DNA of 12,078 bases. Source: JAEUPI01 sp036520715. GTDB lineage: Bacteria > Pseudomonadota > Gammaproteobacteria > Burkholderiales > Burkholderiaceae_C. Of this stretch, positions 5,980 through 12,078 are shown one piece after another. Under the pieces are notes generated by a model that was given only the letters and a program-made list of their open reading frames with translations, had not been told where the DNA came from and did no database searches. Position numbers and translations under genes: made by a program. Every line of letters starts with the position of its first letter. Positions within the stretch are counted from its first letter, which is position 1. Location: positions 1-12,078 of the forward strand of contig DATDJF010000311.1 in NCBI GenBank assembly GCA_036520715.1, read 5' to 3'.

Positions 5980-8238
5980 ATGTTGCGTTTCCACTTCCCC
6001 ATCGTCATCATCGATGAGGACTTCCGCTCCGAGAACACCTCGGGCCTGGGCATCCGCGCGCTGGCCTCGGCGATCGAGAAAGAGGGCATGGAGGTGCTGG
6101 GCGTCACCAGCTACGGCGACCTCTCGCAATTTGCCCAGCAGCAAAGCCGGGCCAGCGCCTTCATCCTGTCGATCGACGACGAGGAGTTCACGCCCGGCCC
6201 CGAGCTCGACCCGGCGGTGCTGAACCTGCGCAAGTTCATCGGCGAGATCCGCCGCCGCAACACCGAGATCCCGATCTACCTGTACGGCGAGACACGCACG
6301 TCGCAGCACATCCCCAACGACATCCTGCGCGAGCTGCACGGCTTCATCCACATGTTCGAGGACACGCCGGAGTTCGTGGCCCGCCACATCATCCGCGAGG
6401 CCCGCAGCTACCTCGACGGTGTGGCGCCGCCGTTCTTCAAGGCGCTGGTCGACTATGCGCAGGACGGTTCGTACTCCTGGCACTGCCCGGGCCACAGCGG
6501 CGGGGTCGCGTTTCTCAAGAGCCCGGTGGGCCAGATGTTCCACCAGTTCTTCGGCGAGAACATGCTGCGCGCCGACGTCTGCAACTCAGTCGATGAACTC
6601 GGCCAGTTGCTCGACCACACCGGCCCGGTGGCCGACAGCGAGAAGAACGCGGCGCGCATCTTCAACGCCGACCACTGCTTCTTCGTCACCAACGGCACCT
6701 CCACCAGCAACAAGATGGTGTGGCACCACACGGTGGCGCCAGGCGACGTGGTGGTGGTCGACCGCAACTGCCACAAGAGCATCCTGCACGCGATCATCAT
6801 GACCGGCTCGATCCCGGTATTTCTGACGCCGACGCGCAACCACCTGGGCATCATCGGGCCGATTCCGCGCTCGGAGTTCGAGCCCGAGGCGATTCGCCGC
6901 CGCATGGCCAAGAACCCGCTGCTGGCCGACAACGGCGCCAGCAAGAAGCAGCCGCGTGTATTGACCATCACGCAGAGCACCTACGACGGCGTGCTCTACA
7001 ACGTCGACCAGATCAAGACGATGCAGGACGGCTTCACAGACACGCTGCACTTCGACGAAGCCTGGCTGCCGCACGCCACGTTCCACGACTTCTACAAGGG
7101 CATGCACGCGATCGGCAAGGACCGGCCGCGCACCAAGACCTCGCTGGTGTTCTCGACGCAATCGACGCACAAGCTGCTGGCCGGCCTGTCGCAGGCCTCG
7201 CAGATCCTGGTGGCCGACTCCGAGACGCGGCGCCTCGACCAGCACCTGTTCAACGAGGCCTACCTGATGCACACCTCGACCTCGCCGCAGTACGCGATCA
7301 TCGCAAGCTGCGATGTGGCGGCGTCGATGATGGAGCCGCCGGGCGGCACCGCGCTGGTGGAGGAAAGCATCCTCGAGTCGATGGAGTTTCGCCGCGCGAT
7401 GCGCAAGATCGACAAGGACTGGGGCCGCGACTGGTGGTTCCAGGTCTGGGGGCCGCCGAAGCTCGCACACGAGGGCATCGGCAAGCGCGACGACTGGATG
7501 CTCACCGCCAACGAGAAGTGGCATGGCTTCGGCGACCTCGCGCCCGGCTTCAACATGCTCGACCCGATCAAGAGCACGATCATCACGCCGGGGCTCGACG
7601 TGACCGGCAAGTTCGCCAAAACCGGCATCCCGGCGGCGATCGTCACCAAGTACCTGGCCGAGCACGGCGTGGTGGTCGAGAAGACGAGCCTGTACTCGTT
7701 CTTCATCATGTTCACGATCGGCATCACCAAGGGCCGCTGGAACACGCTGCTGACCGCGCTGCAGCAGTTCAAGGACGACTACGACAAGAACGCGCCGATG
7801 TGGCGCGTGCTGCCCGAGTTCTGCCAGAAGCAGCCGAAGTACGAGCGCATGGGGCTGCGCGACTTGAGCCAGGCCATCCACGAAACCTATTCCAAGGGCG
7901 ACATCGCGCGGCTGACCACCGAGATGTACCTGTCGGATCTGCAGCCGGCGATGAAGCCGTCGGAGGCGTTTGCCCGCATCGCCCACCGCGACACCGAGCG
8001 TGTGCCGATCGATGAGCTCGAGGGCCGCATCACCAGCGCGATGCTGACGCCGTATCCACCGGGCATTCCACTGCTGATTCCCGGCGAGCGCTTCAACCGC
8101 CGCATCGTCGAGTACCTGCGCTTCGTGCAGGAGTTCAACGCCCGCTTTCCCGGCTTCGAGACCGACGTGCACGGTCTGGTCGAAAACGAAACCGAGGGCT
8201 TTCGGCGCTCGTACTACGTGGATTGCGTCAGGGGGTGA
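5980..8238 (+). CDS. PLP-dependent arginine/lysine/ornithine decarboxylase
   Basis: This 752-residue enzyme belongs to the large bacterial (AdiA/CadA/SpeC) class of basic amino-acid decarboxylases. It removes CO2 from arginine, lysine or ornithine to give agmatine, cadaverine or putrescine, which can consume protons in acid or feed polyamine synthesis. An N-terminal receiver-like 'wing' domain (1-130) precedes the PLP domain with HCPGHSGG (168-175), TNGTSTSNK (237-245), FDEAW (358-362) and the Schiff-base Lys398 in STQSTHKLL (392-400). The C-terminal domain ends in a VHGLVENETEGFRRSYYVDC-type segment. The length matches the arginine enzyme AdiA (about 755) better than the lysine enzymes (about 715), so arginine is my preferred substrate, but I cannot fix it by eye. 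No antiporter gene adjoins it, unlike the E. coli acid-resistance systems. The start has GGAGG at 5966-5970, 9 bases upstream. Confidence 0.9.
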   Translation: MLRFHFPIVIIDEDFRSENTSGLGIRALASAIEKEGMEVLGVTSYGDLSQFAQQQSRASAFILSIDDEEFTPGPELDPAVLNLRKFIGEIRRRNTEIPIYLYGETRTSQHIPNDILRELHGFIHMFEDTPEFVARHIIREARSYLDGVAPPFFKALVDYAQDGSYSWHCPGHSGGVAFLKSPVGQMFHQFFGENMLRADVCNSVDELGQLLDHTGPVADSEKNAARIFNADHCFFVTNGTSTSNKMVWHHTVAPGDVVVVDRNCHKSILHAIIMTGSIPVFLTPTRNHLGIIGPIPRSEFEPEAIRRRMAKNPLLADNGASKKQPRVLTITQSTYDGVLYNVDQIKTMQDGFTDTLHFDEAWLPHATFHDFYKGMHAIGKDRPRTKTSLVFSTQSTHKLLAGLSQASQILVADSETRRLDQHLFNEAYLMHTSTSPQYAIIASCDVAASMMEPPGGTALVEESILESMEFRRAMRKIDKDWGRDWWFQVWGPPKLAHEGIGKRDDWMLTANEKWHGFGDLAPGFNMLDPIKSTIITPGLDVTGKFAKTGIPAAIVTKYLAEHGVVVEKTSLYSFFIMFTIGITKGRWNTLLTALQQFKDDYDKNAPMWRVLPEFCQKQPKYERMGLRDLSQAIHETYSKGDIARLTTEMYLSDLQPAMKPSEAFARIAHRDTERVPIDELEGRITSAMLTPYPPGIPLLIPGERFNRRIVEYLRFVQEFNARFPGFETDVHGLVENETEGFRRSYYVDCVRG

Positions 8239-8245
8239 GGCCGGA

Positions 8246-8309
8246 CGCATGGCAGTCCCTGCGGACTGTCATGCGCCTGCCGAACGGGCCCGGGCATGCA
8301 GGCCCGGGC
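8246..8309. terminator. Two hairpins between the convergent decarboxylase and fabI genes
   Basis: The first stem, 8246-8258 with 8263-8275, pairs 13 bases with one G-T pair around a CTGC loop and starts 8 bases after the decarboxylase stop. The second is made of two copies of the self-complementary octamer GCCCGGGC (8288-8295 and 8302-8309), which can pair across a 6-base loop. There are no T-runs on either side. In a 98-base gap between converging genes, they probably protect or end both transcripts. Confidence 0.5.
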
Positions 8310-8336
8310 AATGGGGTGCGGTGGCAGTACGGAGCC

Positions 8337-9125
8337 CTAAGACCCCCCAGCCGTCGCCAACCCCACCTGGCTGAACCCCCCGTCGACGTACACGATCTCG
8401 GCGCTGATCCCGGCCGCCAGATCCGACAACAGAAACGCTGCCGCGTTGCCCACGTCGTCGATCGTGACGTTGCGGCGGATCGGCGCGTTGGCGGCGAACT
8501 CCGCCTGCAGCTTGCCGAAGTCCTTGATGCCGGAGGCGGCCAACGTCTTGATCGGGCCGGCCGAGATGCCGTTGACCCGCACGCCCTTGGCGCCCAGGCT
8601 TTGGGCCAGAAAACGCACGCTGGCCTCCAGCGACGCCTTGGCCAGGCCCATCGTGTTGTAGTTGGGCACGTAACGCACGGCACCAAGGTAGCTCAAGGTC
8701 ACCAGCGCTGCACCGGGCCGCAACCGGGGCAGCGCCGCCTTGGCCATGGCGGGGAAGCTGTAGGCCGAGATGTCGTGGGCGATGCGGAAGTTCTCGCGCG
8801 TGAAGCCGTCCAGAAAGTCGCCGGCGATCGCCTCGCGGGGGGCAAAAGCGATGGCGTGCACGAAGCCGTCAAAGGCGTCCCAGGCCTCGCCGAGCTGGCC
8901 GAACAGCCGCGCGATCTGGGCGTCGTCGCCGACATCGCAGTCGAAGGTCAGCCTGGAGCCGAATTCGGCCGCGTACTCGGCGATGCGGTCCTTGAAACGC
9001 TCGCCCTGGTAGCTGAATGCCAGCTCCGCACCCTCGCGGTGACAGGCGCGGGCGATGCCGTAGGCGATCGAGCGGTTGTTGAGGACGCCGCTGATCAGCA
9101 GGCGCTTGCCGGAGAGGAATCCCAT
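8337..9125 (-). CDS. fabI: Enoyl-[acyl-carrier-protein] reductase (NADH), FabI
   Basis: This 262-residue protein is the same length as E. coli FabI and aligns without gaps by eye. It reduces trans-2-enoyl-ACP, the last step of each fatty-acid elongation cycle, in the cytoplasm. The N-terminus MGFLSGKRLLISGV and NRSIAYGIA form the FabI-type nucleotide site. Catalytic Tyr146, Tyr156 (in VPNYNTMGLAK) and Lys163 are present, as are SAGPIKTLAASGIKDF (188-203) and the VDGGFS motif (247-252). Position 93 is Ala, where E. coli has Gly (AIAFAP here, SIGFAP there). The start is at 9125 because it gives the canonical N-terminus; the ribosome site is weak. The longer in-frame extension to 9509 crosses the rimP leader and is rejected. 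The gene is divergent from rimP and has no co-directional neighbour in the window. Confidence 0.96.
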   Translation of the reverse strand: MGFLSGKRLLISGVLNNRSIAYGIARACHREGAELAFSYQGERFKDRIAEYAAEFGSRLTFDCDVGDDAQIARLFGQLGEAWDAFDGFVHAIAFAPREAIAGDFLDGFTRENFRIAHDISAYSFPAMAKAALPRLRPGAALVTLSYLGAVRYVPNYNTMGLAKASLEASVRFLAQSLGAKGVRVNGISAGPIKTLAASGIKDFGKLQAEFAANAPIRRNVTIDDVGNAAAFLLSDLAAGISAEIVYVDGGFSQVGLATAGGS

Positions 9126-9202
9126 GGTGGAGGCGGGCAGCGATGGCGCGGTGCGCAGGCGCCGGATTCTCGCACGCACAGGCCACGGCCCCGTCGCAAC
9201 CC

Positions 9203-9231
9203 TTGCCGGTATGGGTCTTGCAGAGTAGAAT
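9203..9231 (+). promoter_or_regulatory. Sigma-70 promoter for the rimP-nusA-infB operon
   Basis: TTGCCG (9203-9208) and TAGAAT (9226-9231) are separated by exactly 17 bases, matching the -35/-10 consensus well. Transcription would begin near 9238. It is the only good rightward promoter in the fabI-rimP gap and lies about 180 bases upstream of the rimP start. Confidence 0.7.
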
Positions 9232-9252
9232 CCCGTTTTCGCTGGCGCAGGG

Positions 9253-9284
9253 AAATGGGCGGATTCATCCAGCCCATTTTTTTT
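9253..9284 (+). terminator. Leader terminator (putative attenuator) upstream of rimP
   Basis: AAATGGGC (9253-9260) pairs perfectly with GCCCATTT (9272-9279). The apical GGA/TCC adds three more pairs, and the T-run at 9277-9284 is eight bases long. This is a complete intrinsic terminator for rightward transcription only. It starts about 15 bases after the predicted transcription start, and no rightward gene lies upstream because fabI is divergent. Its only possible substrate is therefore the rimP operon leader, which is the layout of an attenuator. NusA, encoded two genes downstream, stimulates intrinsic termination, so negative feedback is a reasonable inference. Confidence 0.8.
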
Positions 9285-9292
9285 GCCGTTGG

Positions 9293-9357
9293 CGAATCGG
9301 GTTGCCGAATCGGGTTGCCGAAGCGCGATGCGAAATCGCGATGCCGAATCGGGTGCC
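9293..9357 (+). repeat. Five tandem 13-bp repeats in the rimP leader
   Basis: Consecutive 13-base units are CGAATCGGGTTGC (9293-9305), the same again (9306-9318), CGAAGCGCGATGC (9319-9331), GAAATCGCGATGC (9332-9344) and CGAATCGGGTGCC (9345-9357). Units 3 and 4 together form a 6-bp hairpin, CGCGAT/ATCGCG (9324-9329 with 9335-9340). The array begins 8 bases after the terminator T-run and ends 54 bases before rimP. It is not a CRISPR: there are no spacers. Confidence 0.8.
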
Positions 9358-9411
9358 ATACGGCGGCAGCCTGCGGGGAATGGCAGAGAACGGATAGGTC
9401 GCAGCACTGAA

Positions 9412-9918
9412 ATGTCTTGGCAGGAAGCGGTGGAGCGCGGAGTGCACGCGCTGGGGTACGAACTGGTGGACGTCGAGCGATCGGCGGGTGGCCTGCTGCG
9501 CGTATTCATCGACCGCGTCGCCGGGCGGAGCTACGAGTCCGGCCCGGGTGACGCAGTGACCGTCGACGATTGCGAGCGTGTGACGCGCCACCTGCAGTAC
9601 GCGCTGGAAGTCGACCATGTCGACTATGCGCGCCTGGAGGTGTCGTCGCCTGGGCTGGACAGGCCGCTGCGCAAGGCGGCTGACTGGGAACGTTTCACCG
9701 GCAGCGAAGTTGCCGTCACGCTGCGCGCGCCGTTCCAGGGCCGCAAACACTGGCGCGGCCAGTTGCAGCCACGCGACGCGGGCTGGCGGCTGGTGCTGCC
9801 GCGCGATGCCGCCAACCCGACCGAGGCGCTGGACTTCGATCTGCACGAGGTGCGCGAGGCGCGTCTGGTGCCGCAACTGGATTTCAAGAGCCGTCGCGCA
9901 CGGCCGGCCGCGACATGA
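9412..9918 (+). CDS. rimP: Ribosome maturation factor RimP
   Basis: This 168-residue protein is RimP, which binds the 30S subunit and is needed for its maturation. Visible features are the N-terminal GYELVDVE (15-22), a helix with VTVDDCERVTRHLQYALEVD (49-68), the family signature LEVSSPGLDRPL (75-86), and an SH3-like C-terminal domain (about 92-155) with 'GRKHWRGQL' near residue 114. A basic tail (159-168) follows. The start at 9412 gives the normal RimP N-terminus; the open frame reaching back to 9283 begins inside the terminator T-run and is not coding. The ribosome site is weak (GGATAGG, about 13 bases upstream). It is the first gene of the rimP-nusA-infB operon, in the usual order. Its stop TGA overlaps an unused ATG at 9915. 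Confidence 0.95.
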   Translation: MSWQEAVERGVHALGYELVDVERSAGGLLRVFIDRVAGRSYESGPGDAVTVDDCERVTRHLQYALEVDHVDYARLEVSSPGLDRPLRKAADWERFTGSEVAVTLRAPFQGRKHWRGQLQPRDAGWRLVLPRDAANPTEALDFDLHEVREARLVPQLDFKSRRARPAAT

Positions 9919-9956
9919 AGCTCGCGCCACGGATAGAGGAAAGGCCAGAACAAGCC

Positions 9957-11435
9957 ATGAATCGGGAAATGCTGATGCTGGTGGACGCCATCTCGCGCGA
10001 GAAGAGCGTCGAGCGAGACGTCGTCTTCGGCGCCGTCGAGGCTGCGTTGGCCCAGGCAACGAAGAAGCTGCACGGCGGCGAGGTCGACATCCGCGTGGCG
10101 GTGGATCGCGACACCGGCGACTACGAAACCTTCCGCCGCTGGCACGTGGTGCCCGATGAAGCGGGGCTGCAGATTCCGGATGCCGAGATCCTGCACTTCG
10201 AGGCCAAGGAACAGATTCCCGACATCGAGGTCGACGATCACATCGAGGAGCCGATCGACTCGGTGCCGATCGGCCGCATCGGTGCGCAAGCGGCCAAGCA
10301 GGTGATCCTGCAGAAGATCCGCGACGCTGAGCGCGAGCAGCTCCTCAACGATTTCATGTCGCGTGGCGACAAGATCTTCGTCGGCACCGTCAAGCGCGCC
10401 GACAAGGGCGACCTGATCGTCGAGTCGGGTCGCGTCGAGGGGCGCTTGAAGCGCAGCGAAATGATCGCCAAGGAAAACCTGCGCAGCGGCGACCGCGTGC
10501 GTGCGGTGATTCTCGGCGTCGACCCCACGCTGCGCGGCGCCCAGATCCTGCTGTCGCGCTCGGCGCCGGCGTTCATGAAGGAGCTGTTCGCGCAGGAGGT
10601 GCCCGAGATCGAGCAGGGCCTGCTCGAGATCAAGAGCTGCGCGCGCGACGCCGGCTCGCGCGCCAAGATCGCGGTGCAGTCGCACGACAAGCGGGTCGAC
10701 CCGATCGGCACTTGTGTGGGCGTGCGCGGCTCGCGCGTCAACGCGGTCACCAACGAGCTCGCCGGCGAGCGCGTCGACATCGTGCTGTGGTCCGAGGATC
10801 CGGCGCAGTTCGTGATCGGCGCGCTGGCGCCGGCCAACGTGCAGTCGATCGTCGTCGACGAAGAGAAGCACGCGATGGACGTGGTGGTCGACGAAGAGAA
10901 CCTCGCCATCGCCATCGGCCGCGGTGGCCAGAACGTGCGCCTGGCCTCCGAGCTCACCGGCTGGCGCATCAACATCATGACGGCCGAGGAGTCCAGCGCC
11001 AAGCAGGCGCAGGAGTCCGATTCGGTGCGCAAGATCTTCGTCGAGAAGCTCGACGTCGACGAGGAAGTGGCCAACATCCTGATCGCCGAAGGCTTCAACA
11101 GCCTGGAAGAGATCGCCTACGTGCCGCTGCAGGAGATGCTGGAGATCGAGTCGTTCGACGAGGACACGATCAACGAGCTGCGCACGCGAGCCAAGGATGC
11201 CCTGCTGACGATGGAGATCGCCCGCGAGGAGCGCGTCGAAGAGGTGTCGCAGGACCTGCGCGACCTCGAAGGCCTGTCGCCCGAGCTGATCGGCAAGCTG
11301 GCCGAAGGCGGCGTCAACACGCGCGACGACCTGGCCGACCTGGCGGTCGACGAGCTACAGGAGCTCACCGGTGTCGACGACGAGCAGGCCAAGACGTTGA
11401 TCATGAAGGCGCGCGAACACTGGTTCAGCACCTGA
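9957..11435 (+). CDS. nusA: Transcription termination/antitermination factor NusA
   Basis: This 492-residue protein closely follows E. coli NusA (495). Domains in order are the RNA-polymerase-binding N-terminal domain (1-130, with VAVDRDTGDYETFRRW), S1 (about 135-200), KH1 (about 205-275, with RDAGSRAKIAV, DKRVDPIGTCVGVRGSRV and GERVDIVLW), KH2 (about 280-345, with IGRGGQNVRLAS) and two C-terminal acidic repeats (about 365-430 and 440-490). NusA promotes pausing and intrinsic termination and takes part in rRNA antitermination. The start at 9957 (MNREML) matches E. coli MNKEIL and has GAGGAAAGG at 9936-9944. An in-frame ATG at 9915, which overlaps the rimP stop, has no ribosome site and would add 14 unconserved residues. 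The gene lies 38 bases after rimP and 49 before infB. Confidence 0.97.
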   Translation: MNREMLMLVDAISREKSVERDVVFGAVEAALAQATKKLHGGEVDIRVAVDRDTGDYETFRRWHVVPDEAGLQIPDAEILHFEAKEQIPDIEVDDHIEEPIDSVPIGRIGAQAAKQVILQKIRDAEREQLLNDFMSRGDKIFVGTVKRADKGDLIVESGRVEGRLKRSEMIAKENLRSGDRVRAVILGVDPTLRGAQILLSRSAPAFMKELFAQEVPEIEQGLLEIKSCARDAGSRAKIAVQSHDKRVDPIGTCVGVRGSRVNAVTNELAGERVDIVLWSEDPAQFVIGALAPANVQSIVVDEEKHAMDVVVDEENLAIAIGRGGQNVRLASELTGWRINIMTAEESSAKQAQESDSVRKIFVEKLDVDEEVANILIAEGFNSLEEIAYVPLQEMLEIESFDEDTINELRTRAKDALLTMEIAREERVEEVSQDLRDLEGLSPELIGKLAEGGVNTRDDLADLAVDELQELTGVDDEQAKTLIMKAREHWFST

Positions 11436-11484
11436 CCCACGCAACCCCCACCGAGACTTCGGAAAGCCCAAGGAACCGCAGCAA

Positions 11485-12078
11485 ATGGCCGTGACCACCG
11501 TTGCCCAGTTTGCCGCCGAGCTGAACCGCCCGAGCGCGGCGCTGCTCGAGCAGCTGCAATCCGCCGGGGTGGCCAAGAAGTCGCCCGACGACAAGCTGAC
11601 CGACACCGACAAGGAGCGCCTGCTCGAGTTCCTGCGCAGCGCGCACGGCACGTCCGGCGCCGAGCGCAAGAAGATCACGCTGACGCGCAAGTCCACCAGC
11701 GAGATCAAGCAGGCCGATGCCTCCGGCAAGGCGCGCACCATCCAGGTCGAAGTGCGCAAGAAGCGCGTCTTCGTCAAGCGCGAAGAGGCCCCCGCCGCCG
11801 CGGCCATTGAAGAGCCCGTCGCGCCGGTGATCGACGAAGCCGAGGTGCAGCGCCGCGAAGCCGAGGCCGCGCGGCAGGCCGAGCTGATGCGCCGTCAGGA
11901 TGAAGACGCCGCGCGCCGCGCGTTCCTGCTCTTCGCGCACGCGGCGCGCTTCGGCCAGCTCGGCCTCCTGCTGACGAATGGCCTCGGCCTGCGCGCTGGC
12001 CTCTTCCTCGCGGCGCTGCAGGTCGATCTCTTCCGCGCTCGGTCCGGTCGACTCCTCGGCACCCGGGGCCGCATCGTC
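11485..12078 (+). CDS. infB: Translation initiation factor IF-2, N-terminal part (interrupted near 11905-11922)
   Basis: The gene starts at 11485 with AAGGA 10 bases upstream (11470-11474). Residues 1-52 (MAVTTVAQFAAELNRPSAAL onward) are the IF2 N-terminal domain. Residues 62-99 are the IF2-associated KKITLTRKSTSEIKQADASG and KKRVFVKRE segment of beta/gammaproteobacteria. A charged Ala/Glu/Arg region starts with VIDEAEVQRREAEA (115-128) and runs to about residue 146 (11922). The frame stays open to the window edge, but after residue 146 it reads FLLFAHAARFGQLGLLL and so on, a hydrophobic antisense translation unlike IF2. From there the other strand carries InfB-like coding instead (see 11908-12078). 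True sense coding should be taken to end between 11905 and 11922. The GTPase domains lie outside the window or beyond the break. Confidence 0.85.
   Translation, partial: MAVTTVAQFAAELNRPSAALLEQLQSAGVAKKSPDDKLTDTDKERLLEFLRSAHGTSGAERKKITLTRKSTSEIKQADASGKARTIQVEVRKKRVFVKREEAPAAAAIEEPVAPVIDEAEVQRREAEAARQAELMRRQDEDAARRAFLLFAHAARFGQLGLLLTNGLGLRAGLFLAALQVDLFRARSGRLLGTRGRIV
11908..12078 (-). pseudogene. infB: Inverted, diverged fragment of the infB N-terminal charged region
   Basis: Read on the minus strand from 12078, this piece encodes DDAAPGAEESTGPSAEEID, then LQRREEEASAQAEA (12021-11980), IRQQEAELAEARR and VREEQERAAR, ending near 11911. This is typical InfB coiled-coil sequence and parallels the plus-strand VQRREAEAARQAEL at 11845-11886. 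The two are clearly related but not identical, so it is not an exact fold-back of the same DNA. Past 11910 the minus-strand frame becomes the antisense of the real infB start. The segment has no start codon and runs off the window. An inverted piece of a related infB, joined at a GC-rich palindromic stretch, explains it best. I cannot separate a genuine inversion from an assembly chimera. Confidence 0.7.

Noticed and set aside
5859..6107. N-terminal extension of NfeD
   Set aside because: Arg-rich, overlaps the start of the divergent decarboxylase gene, and a strong ribosome site precedes the start at 5858.
6586..8250. 554-codon open frame on the minus strand opposite the decarboxylase
   Set aside because: Antisense shadow. 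All conserved PLP motifs are on the plus strand, and the product has no recognisable domain.
9293..9357. CRISPR array
   Set aside because: The 13-bp units abut with no spacers, and there are no cas genes.
8223..9410. 395-codon plus-strand open frame opposite fabI
   Set aside because: It overlaps fabI completely in antisense and also runs through the rimP promoter, terminator and repeats.
9283..9411. N-terminal extension of RimP by 43 residues
   Set aside because: It would begin inside the terminator T-run and translate the 13-bp repeats. RimP proteins begin near the MSWQEAVE segment.
9915..9956. nusA start at the ATG overlapping the rimP stop
   Set aside because: No ribosome site precedes it, and the extra 14 residues do not match NusA. 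ATG at 9957 has GAGGAAAGG upstream and gives the canonical N-terminus.

Overview
The window is high-GC bacterial chromosome, most consistent with a betaproteobacterium of the order Burkholderiales (a Rubrivivax/Leptothrix/Methylibium-type organism is my guess). The evidence is the base composition, the rimP-nusA-infB order, a 262-residue FabI of the E. coli type, a PEP-CTERM protein, and a qmcA/nfeD pair. It is mostly ordinary chromosomal gene content, with no phage, plasmid, CRISPR or transposon gene. Its unusual parts are in the gaps between genes and at the right-hand end.

Layout, left to right. Positions 1-471 hold the C-terminal part of a branched-chain amino-acid ABC transporter binding protein, followed by a strong intrinsic terminator. 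The gap after it contains a short minus-strand relic that resembles the C-terminus of a short-chain dehydrogenase. Then come a small secreted protein with three DRDGDG calcium-loop repeats (737-1135) and its terminator, a PEP-CTERM surface protein (1253-2068), and a 51-codon gene for a membrane-anchored zinc-ribbon peptide (2229-2384). A minus-strand tRNA-Ser(GGA) follows (2444-2534), divergent from an orphan hybrid sensor kinase (2688-4427).

The minus strand from 5858 down to 4461 carries nfeD and then a QmcA-type SPFH protein, a membrane quality-control pair transcribed together. Divergent from it is a 752-residue PLP-dependent basic amino-acid decarboxylase (5980-8238), probably part of acid or polyamine physiology. 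It converges on fabI (minus strand, 9125-8337), the enoyl-ACP reductase of fatty-acid synthesis.

The right-hand third is the rimP-nusA-infB operon for ribosome maturation, transcription termination and translation initiation. Its leader is notable: a good sigma-70 promoter is followed within about 20 bases by a full intrinsic terminator with eight Ts, and then by five tandem 13-bp repeats before the rimP start. This looks like an attenuator, and negative feedback by NusA is a plausible mechanism.

infB begins normally at 11485, but InfB-like sense coding stops near 11905-11922. From there to the end of the window, a diverged copy of the InfB charged N-terminal region reads on the opposite strand. 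This is an inversion or, more likely, a chimeric contig end, so infB should not be trusted beyond about 11905.
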